Shown: in pieces, positions 61,608 to 64,000 of the stretch
How the letters are laid out: every line of letters begins with the position of its first letter
Numbering within the stretch: the stretch's first letter is position 1
Assembly (NCBI RefSeq): GCF_902859705.1
Contig: NZ_CADIJO010000013.1
Location: 119,104-183,103 of the forward strand
Reading direction: 5' to 3'
From: Achromobacter deleyi
Lineage (GTDB): Bacteria > Pseudomonadota > Gammaproteobacteria > Burkholderiales > Burkholderiaceae_B
DNA: 64,000 nt
The notes under the pieces: generated by a model
Seen by the model: only the letters and a program-made list of their open reading frames with translations
Told to the model about the DNA's origin: nothing
Database searches by the model: none
Position numbers and translations under genes: made by a program

Positions 61608-63719
61608 TCAATACACCAGACGGGGCTTGCCGCAGTCCACGGACAGCAGCGATACATCGGTTTGGCCGACGCTCAGGCCAAGCATGTCAAGCAGTTGCTG
61701 CAGCAGGGTCGACAGCATGCCCAGCAGTGGCTGCAGCAACGCCACCACGATCGACAGCACGCCGCCGATCTGGTTGCCGCCGCTGAGCGCCAGCGAGGCC
61801 ACCGCGTTGACGCGGCATTGGCGGATGGCATCGGGCACGATCGCCAGCGAGCAGGTCAGATCGCTCAAGGGCGCGAGCAACAGCGAATTCAGGATGTTGC
61901 CCACCAGTTGCAAGGTGCCGCCCAGCACGCCGGTCAGGCCACCGGTGGACAGGCGCTGGCTCAGCTGATTGAGCGCGGTGGTCGACCACTGCATGTTGTT
62001 GACCACTTGCGAGATCGAATTGCCAGGGTTGTTGCCGCCCCCACCCACCAGGTCGGTGGCCAGCGCCGTGCGCTGATCCGACGTCAACGGCGTACCAGTG
62101 CCGACCAGGTCGCCCAGAATGCCGCCGATCAGCGCATCGGCCAGGTTCGAGGCCAATGCGCCCAGGTTGATGGACGTGGCATTGACGGTAGCGGTGGAAT
62201 TGGCCGATGGCGGCTGGGTCAGCGTCACCGAGACCGGCGCAGTCGAATTGAAGATCGGCAATGTCACCTTGGCGGTCAGCGGCAGGATGCCCAGCACGTT
62301 CAGCACCTGGTAGCGCTGGATCGCCGCGAAGGAACTGGGCTGGCAGCTGTTGGTGATCGACAGGAAATTGGCCTGCACGTTGTCGGTGGCCGACGACATG
62401 CCCGGGAACTTGCCCAGGCAGATGTTGGCCACCGACGAGGTGACATCGATGGTGGCCTGCTGCTGGGTCAGGGGTGCCTGGCACAGCTTGGACACGGTGC
62501 CGGTGGATTGCGCGACGTCGATGATGACCGGGAGGTCGACCTTGGTGCCCAGCGTATTGGCCAAGAGCGGCCCCAGCAGCGGGATGTTGCTGGTGTTGGC
62601 GCGCAGGTAGACGCGAATGCCGGCGCTGGTGGCCTGCGTGCCCACGCCGCCCACGCCGATGGTCGGCGGCTCGACGATGCGCACTTGCGACTGCACCCCC
62701 AGCAACGGCACGTTCAGGCCCAGGTTGACCAGGTTCTGGCCGTTGGCGATGACCAGCGCGGCCTCCAGCACGTTCAGGGCATTGATGTTGGCCTGCAGGG
62801 CCGAGTTGATGTCCCCGCCCACCACGTTCAGGTCCAGCACGCCGCCGTCGCCGAACAGCTTGACCGGCAGATTCACGGGCATCACGTTCAGCACCACGTT
62901 GATGGCGTTGCTCAGCAGCCCCAGGCTGGCGCCGGCGGTGTTGCCGGCTTTGTTCATGACAGTCAGCGTGGCTTGCAGCAACTGGCCCAGCGTCAGGTTG
63001 TTCAGCGCCGCCAGTTGCGACGGCGTGCCGACGCCGGTCGCCACCGACACCGGCAGGCCCAGCGCTTCCAGCAGGCCGGACGGGGTGATGTTGACGGTAG
63101 CCAGGCCCGCCGCGTCCAGGATGTCCAGCTGTGCGGGCGACGCACCCACGGTGGACAGCAGCTGCGACAGCAGGCCGCCTTTCTGCAAGCGCAACAGACG
63201 CGATCCGACGGTGAAGACCGCCACCGGCTGCGTGCTGGCCGCCACCGACACCACCTGCACCGCCGTGCCGCCGGATGTGCCGCCCGAGAAACTGGGAATC
63301 AGGCTGGTCAGAGTCTTGTTGATGGTGATGCGCAGCGCGTTCGGCACCTGCCCGCTGGCCGGATCGAACACATACATGCCGGTGGGATCGGCGCGGGTGT
63401 TGTCCCACACCTTGCACTCCACGGTCACGTCGCCCGCGGAAAACGTGTCCAGGATATTGGGCACGTTGGCCAGCACGGCCGTCTGGCCGGCCGCCTGCGC
63501 CCGCGTGCAATCGGCGGGCGCGCCCATGCCCAGTACCTGCACCGCCGACAGGGCTGCCAGGTCCGAGGCCTTCTGCATTTCCCGCTTCATGTAATAGGCA
63601 TAGCCCAGCTGGGCAACGCCCAGCAGCACCAGGCCGACGATGACCGCGAATACGATGGCCACCGTCATGCTGCCACGCTGCCGCAGGGGAAACGCAGGAC
63701 AAGAAGAAGGGGCTGGCAT
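61608..63719 (-). CDS. TadG-like pilus-assembly/secreted protein
   Basis: A 703-residue protein from ATG 63719 ([16 protein letters not shown]). The N-terminus is TadG/TadE-like: [49 protein letters not shown], a single membrane helix followed by the KASDLAALS motif. The remainder is a long low-complexity region rich in Leu, Asn, Gly, Val and Thr, with scattered Cys (for example [15 protein letters not shown]), expected outside the cytoplasm. TadG proteins take part in Flp pilus assembly. Between DUF3613 (26 bp upstream) and the sigma-54 activator; a Tad locus would continue to the right of the window. Confidence 0.85.
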   Translation of the reverse strand: MPAPSSCPAFPLRQRGSMTVAIVFAVIVGLVLLGVAQLGYAYYMKREMQKASDLAALSAVQVLGMGAPADCTRAQAAGQTAVLANVPNILDTFSAGDVTVECKVWDNTRADPTGMYVFDPASGQVPNALRITINKTLTSLIPSFSGGTSGGTAVQVVSVAASTQPVAVFTVGSRLLRLQKGGLLSQLLSTVGASPAQLDILDAAGLATVNITPSGLLEALGLPVSVATGVGTPSQLAALNNLTLGQLLQATLTVMNKAGNTAGASLGLLSNAINVVLNVMPVNLPVKLFGDGGVLDLNVVGGDINSALQANINALNVLEAALVIANGQNLVNLGLNVPLLGVQSQVRIVEPPTIGVGGVGTQATSAGIRVYLRANTSNIPLLGPLLANTLGTKVDLPVIIDVAQSTGTVSKLCQAPLTQQQATIDVTSSVANICLGKFPGMSSATDNVQANFLSITNSCQPSSFAAIQRYQVLNVLGILPLTAKVTLPIFNSTAPVSVTLTQPPSANSTATVNATSINLGALASNLADALIGGILGDLVGTGTPLTSDQRTALATDLVGGGGNNPGNSISQVVNNMQWSTTALNQLSQRLSTGGLTGVLGGTLQLVGNILNSLLLAPLSDLTCSLAIVPDAIRQCRVNAVASLALSGGNQIGGVLSIVVALLQPLLGMLSTLLQQLLDMLGLSVGQTDVSLLSVDCGKPRLVY

Positions 63720-63745
63720 GATCGCGACTCCGGAACGGAAGAACG

Positions 63746-64000
63746 CTAATTGGTGTTGTTGGTCTGCACGCGCTTGGTGAACCACTCGGGGATCGGCCGG
63801 GTGAAGCTGTCCACGTAGCGGTTCCAGGCGGCGGTCGACACCGGGCCCAGCACCGGCAACGCCGCGCCCGCGCGGCGGCCGTCGGCCTGGGCGGCCAGCA
63901 GGCCGCGCGTGATGTCGCCGAAGGCCTCTGGCGCCTCGGCGGCTTGCGCAGCGGCCTGGGGGGCGGGCTGGGGCATCGGGGTCTGCACCTGCTGCACCAC
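63746..64000 (-). CDS. DUF3613 family protein, N-terminus beyond window
   Basis: The 84 C-terminal residues are inside the window; the start lies further right. After a Gln/Ala/Pro-rich stretch the segment FGDITRGLLAAQADGRRAGAALPVLGPVSTAAWNRYVDSFTRPIPEWF is the DUF3613 signature. Such small secreted proteins are regularly found beside tadG in Flp/Tad loci of Burkholderiales. Function unknown. Confidence 0.85.
   Translation of the reverse strand: MVQQVQTPMPQPAPQAAAQAAEAPEAFGDITRGLLAAQADGRRAGAALPVLGPVSTAAWNRYVDSFTRPIPEWFTKRVQTNNTN

Overview
The window is about 64 kb of GC-rich, densely packed bacterial chromosome. It most resembles an Alcaligenaceae genome (Achromobacter/Bordetella type, Burkholderiales). 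The evidence is two orphan Bug/TctC-type solute receptors, the earP-efp pair with Arg32 in EF-P, a DUF2863-like gene upstream of it, a DUF3613/TadG pair, and a GC-rich intergenic repeat seen at two places. I see no rRNA, tRNA, phage, insertion sequence or CRISPR.

Layout. 1-3705 (minus) is a Fur-type ferric-siderophore/cobalamin-like ABC importer operon ending in two ThuA-like proteins, divergent from a Crp/Fnr regulator (3816-4514). 4535-9278 holds two alpha/beta hydrolases, a degenerate HD-GYP/LuxR fusion and a membrane-anchored serine hydrolase. 9345-14110 is a GntR-controlled set: an aspartase/adenylosuccinate-lyase-superfamily lyase, a Bug receptor and a class I fumarase. 14445-16459 is a two-gene nucleic-acid repair cassette, an RNA ligase plus an HD-phosphoesterase/polynucleotide kinase. 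It lies behind a putative sigma-70 promoter and a roughly 250-nt leader that can fold into a long nested hairpin; I consider this the most interesting region. 16476-24992 is an IclR-linked sugar-acid locus (SDR, FAH-type hydrolase, split altronate-dehydratase-family enzyme, polar-amino-acid-type ABC transporter, enolase-superfamily dehydratase).

24989-41081 looks like one large catabolic island around a FadR-type GntR regulator. It has a minus operon (split transketolase, AroE-like, GMC oxidoreductase), a plus pair (GntR, GldA-like dehydrogenase), a four-copy 80-bp tandem repeat, a minus operon (SDR, 3-hydroxyacyl-CoA-dehydrogenase-like, BKACE) and a plus operon (branched-chain-type ABC transporter with fused LivM-LivG, quinone oxidoreductase, SDR). 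AT-rich dyads at the two divergent promoter regions share a 13-bp motif, which suggests common control. 41179-44553 carries a TonB-dependent receptor with a Fur box, and a pirin facing a LysR gene across a 23-bp perfect dyad. 45607-50129 is a dienoyl-CoA-reductase-like/acyl-CoA-ligase/Bug operon with its own divergent LysR.

50444-59976 is mostly housekeeping: aconitase A with a dyad over its predicted -10, an OmpA-family protein, a DODA-type dioxygenase, DUF2863, EarP, EF-P, DUF1178 and a DUF2968-like lipoprotein. 60152-64000 (minus) is the edge of a Flp/Tad pilus-type locus: DUF3613 fragment, TadG-like protein and a sigma-54 activator.

Functions are assigned by motif and family recognition only. 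Substrates of the catabolic clusters are inferred and are marked as such.
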